From Pedobacter punctiformis (lineage in GTDB: Bacteria > Bacteroidota > Bacteroidia > Sphingobacteriales > Sphingobacteriaceae), in the NCBI RefSeq assembly GCF_027213715.1, contig NZ_JAPWGM010000005.1, positions 1 through 64,000 on the forward strand: a stretch of 64,000 bases of DNA, in the 5' to 3' direction. Within the stretch, counting starts at the first letter, position 1; each line of letters starts with the position of its first letter. The notes under the pieces are model-generated. The model was not told the origin of the DNA and did no database searches. It saw only the letters and a list, made by a program, of their open reading frames with translations. Both the position numbers and the translations under genes were made by a program. This document shows, one piece after another, positions 1 through 9,333 of this stretch.

Positions 1-1245
1 CCACTCTGAACCTGCGGATTCTTTTACCCTCAGCACATAGAAATAAGTACCCTCATTTAAACCCTCTCCCGTCCAGTTGTTCTGGTAGCCGGTCGCTTTA
101 TACACCTCATTACCCCAGCGGTTCACAATCACCAGGTCGTTCTCGGCAAACAGTTCCAGCCCCCGGATCTCGAAGGTATCGTTCGTACCATCCCCGTTTG
201 GCGTATATAAATTCGGGATAAACAAACTTGAACCGGAAACTGCCAGCTTGGTGAAATAACCGCCATTGGCTGCCATATCGGTTACAATGGCTACATTGTT
301 TCGGGTATGTACCCCTGCAGCAGGGTTGGTGCCCTTTAAAATATCCCATTTATCCCCGCTTAAATATCTTGCTATAGCCGCATTCGCATCTTTAAATAAA
401 GAGCCGTTGGTATTGCTGTTGTGCTGTAAAATCATGTTCGCGGTAAGCGACGGTGAACCGTAAATGTGCCAGGTCCGGTTCATGCCCAGTGAGGGGTCTT
501 TAACCGCTTTATCTGCCCCGGCATAATCCTGAACACTTACAAACAGTTTGCCTGCACTACCCGGGGTTAAAGTGGCCGGCGTATAATCGCCCTCTTCAAT
601 CCCTACAGGAAATACAAAACCATCGCTGCCTGCATAATCTTTAATCATATGCCCGGCAATACTGTTGCCCGTAACCACCATCCGGTCTTTGCTGTAACCG
701 CTAAGCTTTCCTGCACTGTTGAAAGCCAGGTTATGCCCGTTCAGGATAATATCCGCACGGTCTACCGCTAAATCCAGCGTGCCCCCGATGTTCAGCTCGG
801 CAGATAAAGCGCCTGCCGGATTCGCTGTTCCGTAACCCGGATCGGCTACATCAGCCAGAAAAATGTTTTCTGTATTCTGGTGTTCGATAATCAGGTTGAT
901 GAAATTACCATTGTTCCCATCGATATTGGTTGGCCCTGAAGCCATAGCCGGATAAAAAGGGTTAGTGCCCGGGTTGTAGATAATAATCTTTCCCGTACCG
1001 CTGAAAGTAGCCCCCGGGGCAATCCAGACATTTTTACTGTAAATCTCCAGCGTACCGTTGATCTCCCAGTTCGCCTTTGGCCCAAAGTAAGTACCCTCGC
1101 TAAAGCGCTGCTCGGTCGTACCCGCAGAAACCACAACCACAGATTCATCAACCGTCATACTCCCAGCGCCACTTTGGGCCTTTATATCTGATATCCACAA
1201 AAATAGAGTGAATAATAATGTAATTTTACTTATAGTTTTTTTCAT
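1..1245 (-). CDS. T9SS type-B sorted surface protein, C-terminus cut by window edge
   Basis: The reading frame starts at an ATG whose first codons give a signal peptide ([17 protein letters not shown], cleavage near DIKAQ) and stays open to the left edge, so the last few residues are missing. About 415 codons are visible. From about residue 340 comes the gliding-motility-associated C-terminal domain (CHU_C type): [19 protein letters not shown], then [17 protein letters not shown] and [11 protein letters not shown]. In Bacteroidota this domain directs export through the type IX secretion system and cell-surface attachment. The central part is beta-rich and repetitive, with no enzyme motif I recognise. 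The gene starts 8 bases after the stop of the TSP3-repeat gene, so both are probably one transcript. Export route is established for the family; the biological role is unknown. Confidence 0.85.
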   Translation of the reverse strand, partial: MKKTISKITLLFTLFLWISDIKAQSGAGSMTVDESVVVVSAGTTEQRFSEGTYFGPKANWEINGTLEIYSKNVWIAPGATFSGTGKIIIYNPGTNPFYPAMASGPTNIDGNNGNFINLIIEHQNTENIFLADVADPGYGTANPAGALSAELNIGGTLDLAVDRADIILNGHNLAFNSAGKLSGYSKDRMVVTGNSIAGHMIKDYAGSDGFVFPVGIEEGDYTPATLTPGSAGKLFVSVQDYAGADKAVKDPSLGMNRTWHIYGSPSLTANMILQHNSNTNGSLFKDANAAIARYLSGDKWDILKGTNPAAGVHTRNNVAIVTDMAANGGYFTKLAVSGSSLFIPNLYTPNGDGTNDTFEIRGLELFAENDLVIVNRWGNEVYKATGYQNNWTGEGLNEGTYFYVLRVKESAGSEW

Positions 1246-1253
1246 TTTATTAA

Positions 1254-3689
1254 TCAATTTTCACCTGTGCCAGTACCAGGTACACAATTATCTAAAATAC
1301 CATCATTATTCGAGTCTAAAGACTGGTTTGTTGTATTTTGATATGGAGAAGGGGGGGAACCCGGAGCACCTCTTTTTATAGGATCTGTATCTACTACAGC
1401 TTGAATCCCATCTTTATCTCCATCGTTAATTCTTGAAATATAGCCGGCCCCAAGATCATCCAAATAATCTTTTCCAATAGCATATAAATCATAGTCTGTT
1501 CCGTTACTTGTTAAGTCAAGAAAATCAGGTTTATCATCGCAATCTGTATTGGCTAATGCATATTTAGAAATGCCTGAATCAGGAAAAGTTTCCAATATAT
1601 CAGCAAGACCATTACTGCCAACTGCAACACCAACATCAACAATACCATCATGGTTGGCATCAATAGCATTAATAATACTCATTGGAATGCCAGATTCATA
1701 TAAATCCAAAATCCCATCATTATCAGAATCTAAATCTAAATAAGCAGAAACCCCATCACCTAATACCGGAGTAACCAAAATATCGCCCTCTGTATCATCA
1801 TCCTCAAATTTGCCATTGTGGTTAAGGTCTTCAACAGCATCCATTATCCCATCATTATCAGAATCAGCATCACAGGCATCTGTAATACCATCGCCATCTG
1901 AATCTATTGTTTGTGATTTATCGCTTGCCGGACAACCCACTGATTTAGGGTTTTCGACACGAAAACGCAGATTAGGATTTACATATGCCCAGGCTTCTTT
2001 TCCATTAACCGTTAACAAACGATAAACAGATTTTGCAAAAACATTTCCAAGTTTATCTCCATCTGTTTTGATATCAGTATTTGAATCAGGGGATGAGTAA
2101 TCGTACTTGATATAGTATTGACCTATCGGAATATTTGTTTGGTTAGCTAAAAAATTCGCCTGTGTTAAATAGGCAAAATCAGCAATTGTTGGTAAATCGT
2201 TATTTGGCATTGGGTTATTTAAGGCATCGTATCCCGCAATGGAGGATGCCGTGGTTACTGCTGCTTCATAATCTGATTTTTTTATCAATGAAACCCTAAC
2301 ACGTGAAAAATCAATGCCTGGTATTAAAGGGTTTGTTTCAATTTCAGTATAGGGTAACAAAGCTCCGTTTTGTTCTGTTATATCTAAATTAATTGTATTG
2401 ATACCAGCCGCCCCTTTATCCATAACAATTGGTTTTCCTATATAAGCAGATGTAGCACTTGCATCAGCTGCTAAGAATTTAATTGCTGGACGAGTAATGA
2501 TGATATCCAAATAATTGGTTTGCGTTAAGGCATAGGGATTATTTGGGTGAAAAGCAGTAGGATTAGTAAAATCAGCTGCCCTTGTACGTCCACCTGCAGT
2601 TAATATACGAAAACTAATATTTATAGTTTTACTTAACGCACCATAATTATCTACATCATTTTGAAAATCTAATGTCCTTTTACCAGCCATTTCCATTGCA
2701 GCTTCGGTCCCGGCAGTAATTCTATCCTGGGTCATTCCATTGGTAATGGTTTCAAAACGACGGTTAAAATTCCGAACATCTTCACCTTTACCCACGCCCA
2801 ACGGCCCATTCATAGTATTAACGGCACTTTTATAAGAAGAATTTGCGAGGGCTATCTTTTGAAATTCGGTAGTACCTCCGTTAGCAACTGTTGGTGTCAC
2901 ATCGGTATTTCCCACACCATTAAACCATAATTTATAGGTAATAGCTGAATTAGGATCCCAATTCTGAATTCTTAAATCGGTAAGCGGAGATTGCCTATCC
3001 CCATTAAGATTAAATCTTCCTGTCCAAATGTGCAGTACCAATTTATCCCGAAGTGTATTGATCCGTGAATATACTTTAACAGCTTCAGCAGATGTTGTTT
3101 TTAAATCAAGAATATATTTTTTACTCTCCCCAAGTGTTCCTTTATAATAATAGCTGTTATAATCATCAAAAGGTTCATTATCCTTATATTTTTTATCCAC
3201 TAAAGCCTTATCTATATTCCACTCCGGAAGCCGCTGTAAGTTATACATTTGAGCAGCTGAAAATCCTGGTCTAAATGGGTACCCTGGCCAAATAAATGTT
3301 TCATTATCTGTAAGGGCATACCTGTTAAAAAAAGGATATGTTGTAGCTCCAGCAATTCTTCTGTTCTTATAATCTAATGTGTAAGTTGTTGAATTGGTAT
3401 AGGTAAAAGGGTTAGTATCACTTAATTTCAAATTTGAAAATAAAGTAAAATACATCATGATCAAATTTTGTCCGTCTATCGTTCCTCCCGTTACCGGAAT
3501 GGGGCTAGCATAAATATTGGGATGATAATAATTGGATTGTGAGGGTACCATTACATCTCCAGGTATAACCGGAAAATTTGCCGAATTACGAAAAGCAGTT
3601 TCGGTAGTTGGTATTTGTGCCTTTACTGTTGTTATTACCTGCATCAATACAAGCGAGAATAATAACAGTAAATTTTTAGTCTTTTTCAT
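1254..3689 (-). CDS. Exported protein with C-terminal TSP3-like calcium-binding repeats
   Basis: An 811-residue protein with a clear Sec signal peptide ([25 protein letters not shown]). Residues up to about 590 form a large domain I do not recognise. From about residue 595 there is a series of Asp-rich thrombospondin type 3-like repeats ([47 protein letters not shown]), which bind calcium and often act as rigid spacers in Bacteroidota surface proteins. No type-A or type-B sorting domain follows: the protein stops soon after the last repeat (GTGTGEN). The missing sorting domain begins the puzzle of how it is anchored, and the next gene 8 bases downstream does carry one. It lies 26 bases after the collagen-like gene. 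Structural or adhesive role is inference. Confidence 0.8.
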   Translation of the reverse strand: MKKTKNLLLLFSLVLMQVITTVKAQIPTTETAFRNSANFPVIPGDVMVPSQSNYYHPNIYASPIPVTGGTIDGQNLIMMYFTLFSNLKLSDTNPFTYTNSTTYTLDYKNRRIAGATTYPFFNRYALTDNETFIWPGYPFRPGFSAAQMYNLQRLPEWNIDKALVDKKYKDNEPFDDYNSYYYKGTLGESKKYILDLKTTSAEAVKVYSRINTLRDKLVLHIWTGRFNLNGDRQSPLTDLRIQNWDPNSAITYKLWFNGVGNTDVTPTVANGGTTEFQKIALANSSYKSAVNTMNGPLGVGKGEDVRNFNRRFETITNGMTQDRITAGTEAAMEMAGKRTLDFQNDVDNYGALSKTINISFRILTAGGRTRAADFTNPTAFHPNNPYALTQTNYLDIIITRPAIKFLAADASATSAYIGKPIVMDKGAAGINTINLDITEQNGALLPYTEIETNPLIPGIDFSRVRVSLIKKSDYEAAVTTASSIAGYDALNNPMPNNDLPTIADFAYLTQANFLANQTNIPIGQYYIKYDYSSPDSNTDIKTDGDKLGNVFAKSVYRLLTVNGKEAWAYVNPNLRFRVENPKSVGCPASDKSQTIDSDGDGITDACDADSDNDGIMDAVEDLNHNGKFEDDDTEGDILVTPVLGDGVSAYLDLDSDNDGILDLYESGIPMSIINAIDANHDGIVDVGVAVGSNGLADILETFPDSGISKYALANTDCDDKPDFLDLTSNGTDYDLYAIGKDYLDDLGAGYISRINDGDKDGIQAVVDTDPIKRGAPGSPPSPYQNTTNQSLDSNNDGILDNCVPGTGTGEN

Positions 3690-3715
3690 TAATTTCTTGT
3701 CTTTAAAAGTAGACT

Positions 3716-6700
3716 CTATTTAACTTTAAATGCGATGTTCATATAGGTTTTCGCTGTAACTGTAGCTGTTGGCAGCACTTTATAAGTCATTACACCATTA
3801 TCATCTAAAGTAATTGAAGCTGGATCGAAAACAGTATTGTCAAAATATGTAACAAAATACTCTAATCCTGTAACCGGAAAAAGCGGTAAAGTAGTAGCCG
3901 AGGCACTTTTAATTGCTGTACGCGATGTGCCTGCAACATCACCCACCATACCAAACTGTCTTTGGTAAATACTGTATAATTTAACGGTATAAATTTCCGT
4001 TCCGGCATCATAATAAATATCATCCGCAGCATTGGTGGAAACACCTACGCTACCAGCAGGAAGTACAACAGTTGGGGCATAAAAAAACTTAGGCATTGCT
4101 GTTAATGTTGAAGCATCAGCCCATGATAATTGGGCAAAATTTGTCATGGTAGGTACTGTACCATCCGTCACTAAAACCTGACCAGGTGCACCGTTATTTT
4201 TGGGAAAATAATAATTAGCCAAATAGCCATTGGAGGTTGGCGTTAAGAATGAATTAATTCCTACTCCTTTTTCCCGATCGACGTTTAATCCATTCCCTTT
4301 AGTATTAGTAAGATAGTTAGAAACAAGTTGTGTACCTGTTGCCGAGCTCGTTGAAATTGCGCCGTTAAAATCATTTGGGTAATCTGATGTTCCTAATGCA
4401 GCGCCAATATTTCCATTTGCACCCGGTGCTGTCAATATCAAATTTGACAGCTGTAAATTTTGACCTGTACCATTATTAACAGAGAAGACCTGACTTAGCT
4501 GACCATCAGCCGTAGCATGATTTAATATATACCTTGAGGCAGCAGCATTATCCATTAAAAAAGATTGTGTAGTACTTTTCGAAAGGGAAAGTACATTATA
4601 TTTTTGTGGATTTGCAAGGTCATCAACAAGTGCTATGTTTGTTGCGCCATCTATATTTGTTTCAATAGAATGGTACATACCATTTGCATCCTGTGTTTTT
4701 GTAACCATTTTAACATCACCTTTTACTTCGAAATTTTTAGTAGAAGTGGTGCCAGTAAAATCACCTACTGCTAAATTACCTTTTTGATAAACATTGTCAT
4801 CGTTCAAAGTTGCTTTGGTCGTTGTTCCCTGTATCTGCAAAGGTTCGGAAGAAGTAACCAAATCATTAACATTTTTCCATTCTAACTGCCCTCCAGTAAT
4901 ACCTCCAGCTACTAATGCTTGCCCTGCAGTACCATTAACACGAGGGAAAGTATAATTTCCTGTAGCAACCCCTGCATTATTATTGAAACTAAAGTTGATT
5001 CCGCTCGCTCTGCTTAAAGTCAATTGTGCTCTGTCCACATTAGGCGTTCCTGCTTCATTCATTAAAAATGTTTGGTCCTTATCCATATGATGTAAGGAAA
5101 CGCCATTTGTTAATCCCCAGTTTCCAGTTCTATACTCAACCGTTCCGGGAGCAATTTGTACAGCGCCTAAATTTGTTGGCGACTGTGCAATTTGATGTAA
5201 AGAGTTTGAGTGTACCTGGATCATCGCCATATCCGTAGGTGCTGTTAAATTATCAGCATTATATAAAATGCTAACTCCTGATCCCTGAAAATTAGTTTCA
5301 AGTCCAACTGCCCGTCCTCCAACGGCAGTTTCTGTTTTAAAATCACCTACAACCTCTAATTGTTTCGTTGTAGTTGGGGTTGCGTTTGTAGAACCAATCG
5401 AAACTTTTCCATTCTGATAAATGTTCTCTGTATTCACAACAGCTTTATTTGATGTTTCCTGTACATTCCATGGCTCTGTACTCAAAGTAGACGCCGGTAT
5501 TGTTTTTAAAACACCACCTGCACCTGCGACAACAATATTATCAGTAGCTGCTCCTGTTTGTAAACCAGTAAGTGCTAATGTATTGGTTACATCAGTTTCT
5601 ATAGTTGTGGGCTTAATTAATGTACCCCCTAATTGTGTATTTACTCCGGTTTTAGTTAAACCATTATCAGCTGTACTATTTGTAAGTGCCGTTAAATCTA
5701 CTGTTTTAGTATTTCCGCGTTCTAATGTTAGCGTTAATATTTTTGTGGTATTATCAAGACTGAAATCTGTAATGGTCTGATTGTCTTTGTCTACAATGGT
5801 ATTGTTAATAATGTAAGGATCTGCAGTTGTTCCAGTACCAGTAATATTAATGCCTGTACCTGCCTGAGAAACTCCGCCCTGACCATTTGCTCCCGGATCT
5901 CCTTTTGGTCCTTGTATTCCTTGTGGGCCTTGCGCACCATCAACGCCATTAGTACCATTTATACCTGGGGTACCCTGCGGTCCTGTAGCACCGGTCAAAC
6001 CAATAGGTCCTTGTGCACCATCAACACCGTTAGTACCGTTTATGCCTGGAGCACCCTGTGGTCCCGTTGCACCGGTTAAACCAATAGGTCCTTGCGCACC
6101 TGTATCACCTTTATCTCCCTTTGCACCATCGACACCATTAGTACCATTTATGCCTGGGGCACCCTGAGGTCCTGTAGCACCGGTTAAACCAATAGGTCCT
6201 TGTGCGCCCGTATCACCTTTATCACCCTTTGCACCATCAACGCCATTAGTACCATTTATGCCTGGGGTACCTTGCGGTCCCGTTGCACCGGTTAAACCGA
6301 TAGGTCCTTGTGCACCTGTATCACCTTTATCACCCTTTACACCGTCAACACCATTAGTACCGTTTATGCCAGGAGCACCTTGCGGTCCTGTAGCACCAGT
6401 TAAACCGATAGGTCCTTGTGCACCTGTATCACCTTTTACTCCCGGTATTCCTTGCGGTCCTGTAGCACCAGTTAAACCGATAGGTCCTTGTGCACCTGTA
6501 TCACCTTTTACTCCCGGTATTCCTTGTGGTCCCGTAGCTCCGGTTACTCCAATTGGCCCTTGTGGGCCAGTATCACCGGTATTCCCTTTTACTCCTGGTA
6601 CTCCTTGCGGCCCTGTTGCACCGGTTAAACCAATTGGTCCCTGAGGTCCGGTGGCTCCAGTATCACCTTTGGAATTTTTCACCCATTTTGTTCCGTCATT

Positions 6701-6970
6701 ATAATAAATACCTGGAACAACATCTTTACTTATTGCTGTGTTATAAACCATCATCCCGGCAACATGAGCCGTTAATGGTGAAGGATTTGTGGTTTCAATA
6801 AGTGCAACCCTTACGTGCAACAAACCTTTGTTATTGCTTTCTAACTCCAGCAATGCATCTTTGTTCGGTAAATTCCCTCCAGTAATAGTTCCATCTTTTA
6901 CTTTTTGTTGGGCACTTAATTTCAATGCAAAAATTGAAATAGTCAACAACATGAGTAGTTGTTTTTTCAT
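3716..6970 (-). CDS. Exported collagen-like (G-X-Y repeat) protein
   Basis: A 1084-residue protein with signal peptide (MKKQLLMLLTISIFALKLSAQ). Residues 22-101 form a short N-terminal module (MMVYNTA, GIYYNDGTKWVK) common in front of Bacteroidota collagen-like and tail-fibre-like proteins. Residues 102 to about 366 are an unbroken run of roughly 88 G-X-Y triplets, mostly GAQ GPI GLT GAT GPQ, with a 36-residue higher-order unit. The rest is beta-rich and fibre-like, with two related blocks that each hold QVL/QAL-type PGQ or AGQ motifs. Bacterial collagen-like tracts form triple helices and extended fibres. The gene heads a leftward three-gene set with the TSP3 and T9SS-CTD proteins. A surface fibre or adhesin is the likely role; no catalytic motif is seen. 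Confidence 0.85.
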   Translation of the reverse strand: MKKQLLMLLTISIFALKLSAQQKVKDGTITGGNLPNKDALLELESNNKGLLHVRVALIETTNPSPLTAHVAGMMVYNTAISKDVVPGIYYNDGTKWVKNSKGDTGATGPQGPIGLTGATGPQGVPGVKGNTGDTGPQGPIGVTGATGPQGIPGVKGDTGAQGPIGLTGATGPQGIPGVKGDTGAQGPIGLTGATGPQGAPGINGTNGVDGVKGDKGDTGAQGPIGLTGATGPQGTPGINGTNGVDGAKGDKGDTGAQGPIGLTGATGPQGAPGINGTNGVDGAKGDKGDTGAQGPIGLTGATGPQGAPGINGTNGVDGAQGPIGLTGATGPQGTPGINGTNGVDGAQGPQGIQGPKGDPGANGQGGVSQAGTGINITGTGTTADPYIINNTIVDKDNQTITDFSLDNTTKILTLTLERGNTKTVDLTALTNSTADNGLTKTGVNTQLGGTLIKPTTIETDVTNTLALTGLQTGAATDNIVVAGAGGVLKTIPASTLSTEPWNVQETSNKAVVNTENIYQNGKVSIGSTNATPTTTKQLEVVGDFKTETAVGGRAVGLETNFQGSGVSILYNADNLTAPTDMAMIQVHSNSLHQIAQSPTNLGAVQIAPGTVEYRTGNWGLTNGVSLHHMDKDQTFLMNEAGTPNVDRAQLTLSRASGINFSFNNNAGVATGNYTFPRVNGTAGQALVAGGITGGQLEWKNVNDLVTSSEPLQIQGTTTKATLNDDNVYQKGNLAVGDFTGTTSTKNFEVKGDVKMVTKTQDANGMYHSIETNIDGATNIALVDDLANPQKYNVLSLSKSTTQSFLMDNAAASRYILNHATADGQLSQVFSVNNGTGQNLQLSNLILTAPGANGNIGAALGTSDYPNDFNGAISTSSATGTQLVSNYLTNTKGNGLNVDREKGVGINSFLTPTSNGYLANYYFPKNNGAPGQVLVTDGTVPTMTNFAQLSWADASTLTAMPKFFYAPTVVLPAGSVGVSTNAADDIYYDAGTEIYTVKLYSIYQRQFGMVGDVAGTSRTAIKSASATTLPLFPVTGLEYFVTYFDNTVFDPASITLDDNGVMTYKVLPTATVTAKTYMNIAFKVK
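5873..6667 (-). repeat. Tandem repeats coding for the collagen-like tract
   Basis: The DNA is arranged in nested periodicities: 9-base triplet codon units, 27-45-base blocks, and a 108-base unit (12 triplets, GAK-GDK-GDT-GAQ-GPI-GLT and so on) repeated about four times with synonymous drift. Such tracts expand and contract by slippage or recombination, so copy number should differ between strains. The opposite strand has a long open frame here only because the repeat has a three-base period. Confidence 0.9.
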
Positions 6971-7533
6971 ATTATTCTTTTTTTAAGTTATTTAGCTTTT
7001 TGATCATTGACAATATGGTCTAACCTCCTAGTAATTGAAGTATAAGACAATTGCTCATTATTAAAAATTAATGATTTTTGAGAGCGTTAATTCTTGGCTT
7101 AAATCCGAAATCACTGTTTGTGAAACACAAATCCAATTGACATTGGCTAGTAGGCAAATACGTGTCCATTTAGATCCCGAAACATCGGATTGCTTAACTA
7201 AAGTGTATTATTGATTTACGAAATGGCTGTTTGAGTTTATATTTTCTAAAAATTACAACCAAAACACAGAGAAAAAAAAGGATACATGTGGAAATATATG
7301 CCCATAAATACCCAAACTATAGAGATTGATTATCCTGTTTAAAAGTTAACAGTATGATAAGGGCATTGATATTATTGCATTTTAAACGCAATATATGCTC
7401 ATTTTATTTATACAATAAAAGAGCAGATTTAACAAAATCCCAATGTAATTTTAATACAGTAGGAAAGAAGTAAGCTTATTATCCATGTAACGAATGAAAT
7501 AATGACCATGGCGTCCACGAGTACTACAGCTTT
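6971..7533. other. Intergenic, no gene seen (563 bases)
   Basis: AT-rich DNA upstream of the collagen-like gene. I see no convincing reading frame, tRNA or strong hairpin. It should hold the promoter of the leftward surface-protein genes, but no clean TAnnTTTG motif on the minus strand was found. Confidence 0.5.
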
Positions 7534-7947
7534 TTATTTTTTTACTCTTTTAAAAGTTGTAATAATCAGATTTTTCCTGTCCGGAGGAAGCGATTTTCCG
7601 GCACCACTCCAAATGGCAGGTTGTGTACGGAAAATTAGTTTTTGGTTTTTCACTTCCATTTCGATATAGTCATTTTTATGGAGCCGGGCCGGAATGATCA
7701 AAATATTATTTTTGATGTTCGCCTGTAATTCGATAGGAGGTGCTTCGCCTGTTCCGATGTCAATTAAGGTTGCATAGTTTTTTCCTTTTTCAAATTTTAT
7801 TTCTATTGTATTGATATAATGTTTTCTTCTGATTATCCATTGTCCCTCATAAATTTTCCTAAGATTTTGAGGCAGTTCATCTCTTTGCGCTAAAACAAAT
7901 AATGAATTGAAAAATAGAACGAATATGATAAAGAATCGTTTTTTCAT
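7534..7947 (-). CDS. Small secreted protein of unknown function
   Basis: A 137-residue protein with a signal peptide (MKKRFFIIFVLFFNSLFVLAQ). The mature part is basic and beta-rich (IYEGQWIIRRKHY, YIEMEVKNQKLIFRTQP), with a 'GQW' opening reminiscent of lipocalin-like or small beta-barrel periplasmic proteins, but I cannot assign a family. It stands alone between two gene-poor stretches and faces the same way as the surface-protein genes, 563 bases upstream of them. Codon use looks ordinary for the host. Real gene likely; function unknown. Confidence 0.6.
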   Translation of the reverse strand: MKKRFFIIFVLFFNSLFVLAQRDELPQNLRKIYEGQWIIRRKHYINTIEIKFEKGKNYATLIDIGTGEAPPIELQANIKNNILIIPARLHKNDYIEMEVKNQKLIFRTQPAIWSGAGKSLPPDRKNLIITTFKRVKK

Positions 7948-8443
7948 TATTTAACTTGCTTATAATTAATTGTTTAAATATTTGTCTTGTAGTGTGTAGT
8001 ACATTTGTAGGGTGTATTAAAATGAAAATTAATTAAATATATAGTAAAATTGTTACGCATAAAAAATGAGGTTGTTAAATTCTTTTTTAAAGAAAGTTAA
8101 ATAGATCATTTTTAAAGCCTTCCTAATTGAAGTAAAAAAGCCTCCCAACTTATACCTGATAGTTCAAAATTAAACGAGTACACATTTTACTTTCATCTAG
8201 ATCAAATTAGTTAAGCAATTAATATAATGCAAAATAGAAGTGAAGATATCTTAAAACAAGAGCATATTACTACGGAAATCAATAAAATAGATTTTCATTT
8301 AAAATAATAAACCTTGATAAGCGTCTTGGTCAAAAAATGACTTAATAAATTTCTTCAAGGAAATCCCGCAAGTTTTTGTAATGAAAATCGAATGTATGAA
8401 TCAGTGGGTGTAAACCTATTGACCTCCAAGTTTTTACTGGGCA
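7948..8443. other. Intergenic, no gene seen
   Basis: Very AT-rich stretch between the small secreted protein and the tRNA terminator. Only a 26-codon frame beginning near 8227 is visible, without support. Probably a degraded or non-coding region next to the accessory island. Confidence 0.45.
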
Positions 8444-8476
8444 TAAAAAAACGAAACACCGCTATGATGTTTCGTT
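8444..8476 (-). terminator. Rho-independent terminator of the left tRNA operon
   Basis: On the minus strand AACGAAACA and TGTTTCGTT form a perfect 9-bp stem with a 9-base loop, followed by a run of seven T. It lies directly after tRNA-Glu. Confidence 0.85.
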
Positions 8477-8479
8477 AAG

Positions 8480-8551
8480 TAGCCCGTAGGGGAATCGAAC
8501 CCCTGTTTCCAGAATGAAAATCTGGCGTCCTCACCCCTAGACGAACGGGCC
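8480..8551 (-). tRNA. tRNA-Glu (anticodon TTC)
   Basis: A 72-base cloverleaf: acceptor GGCCCGT/ACGGGCT with a G1-U72 wobble pair, D arm GTCT/GGAC, anticodon stem CCAGA/TCTGG with loop TTTTCAT, T loop TTCGATT. The 3' CCA is not encoded. It is the second gene of a two-tRNA operon, 29 bases after tRNA-fMet. Confidence 0.95.
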
Positions 8552-8580
8552 ATTAAAAATCAGAGTGTCTTTCAACTCTT

Positions 8581-8656
<76 letters not shown>

Positions 8657-8691
8657 CTCTATGTTACTTCAATATGCTGTTTGAAGGAGTG

Positions 8692-8721
8692 CAAAGGTAA
8701 AAAATATTTTTAGTTTTCAAA
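8692..8721 (-). promoter_or_regulatory. Bacteroidota-type promoter of the left tRNA operon
   Basis: On the minus strand TTTG, 18 bases, then TACCTTTG, matching the Bacteroidota consensus TTTG-N19-TAnnTTTG. It lies about 36 bases upstream of tRNA-fMet. Confidence 0.7.
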
Positions 8722-9333
8722 AGAGTTGCAATAAATTAATTCAGTATTCAAATTATCTGTCTGATTTGCAAAGTCTTAATTTTTTGAATCGTGTTTTAAT
8801 GAGTATTTTAAGAAGAGGATGTAAGGAAGCAAAAGTCTGACGATCACAATACCCTTAAACGAAAAAAGTTGATCGTCAGCGGCATCGCTTTAAATCAACT
8901 TTTTGTTATTCCTGTAGCGTGGACAGGGAACTTTTTGAACTTTTAATGGATTTTCTAGCTGATTTTGACAGCATCATAAGAACTGACGAATCATTTAAAA
9001 AAGAGCATAAAGCCTTAAAAGTCAAAAGGTAAAGAGAAGTTAGGCGGCATAAAATTAAGTCCGTCTATAAAACTTAAGTGTTCAAAATCCTGAGTTGTTT
9101 TCATAATTTTGTAATGTCAGGTATACAACAAAACATTCGAATATTTTCCATTTAGCAATCTAGTTTAATATAAGATAGCGACCAATGTATCCAAGCCAGC
9201 TAATGTATTGATTAACTATATCCTTGATTTTCCAATAGCTTTATTTTCTCTTAGATAAGCCTTTTGAACAAATTCTTCTTCTATTCATCTATTTCCTCTT
9301 CACGACTTGTCTTTTAATAAAAAACACAATGAC
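8722..9333. other. Left end of accessory island; one short open fragment
   Basis: No full gene. A rightward open fragment (GTG at 8919 to TAA at 9032, 37 residues, VDRELFELLMDFLADFDSII and onward to KALKVKR) has protein-like composition and may be the tail of a decayed gene; its frame is open upstream to a stop near 8855. The rest is AT-rich. A compact pair of inverted repeats (8837-8904) lies within it. No clear insertion-sequence ends were found. Confidence 0.4.
8837..8904. repeat. Interlocking pair of perfect inverted repeats
   Basis: CTGACGATCA (8837-8846) is the exact complement of TGATCGTCAG (8870-8879). AAAAAGTTGAT (8863-8873) is the exact complement of ATCAACTTTTT (8894-8904). The right arm of the first and the left arm of the second overlap, so only one hairpin can form at a time. 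It could be a recombinase site, an operator or an RNA switch; I cannot tell. Confidence 0.6.

Noticed and set aside
6258..6644. Long plus-strand open frame rich in Pro-Gly-Ala (GPVAPVKPIGPCAPVSP)
   Set aside because: It is the antisense shadow of the collagen-like repeat, whose three-base period keeps other frames open.
5873..6667. Repeat array that could be mistaken for a CRISPR
   Set aside because: No unique spacers of constant length; the repeats are continuous codons of the collagen-like gene, and no cas genes are present.
8227..8307. 26-codon plus-strand frame (MQNRSEDILKQEH...)
   Set aside because: Too short, no ribosome site, no context; left as intergenic.
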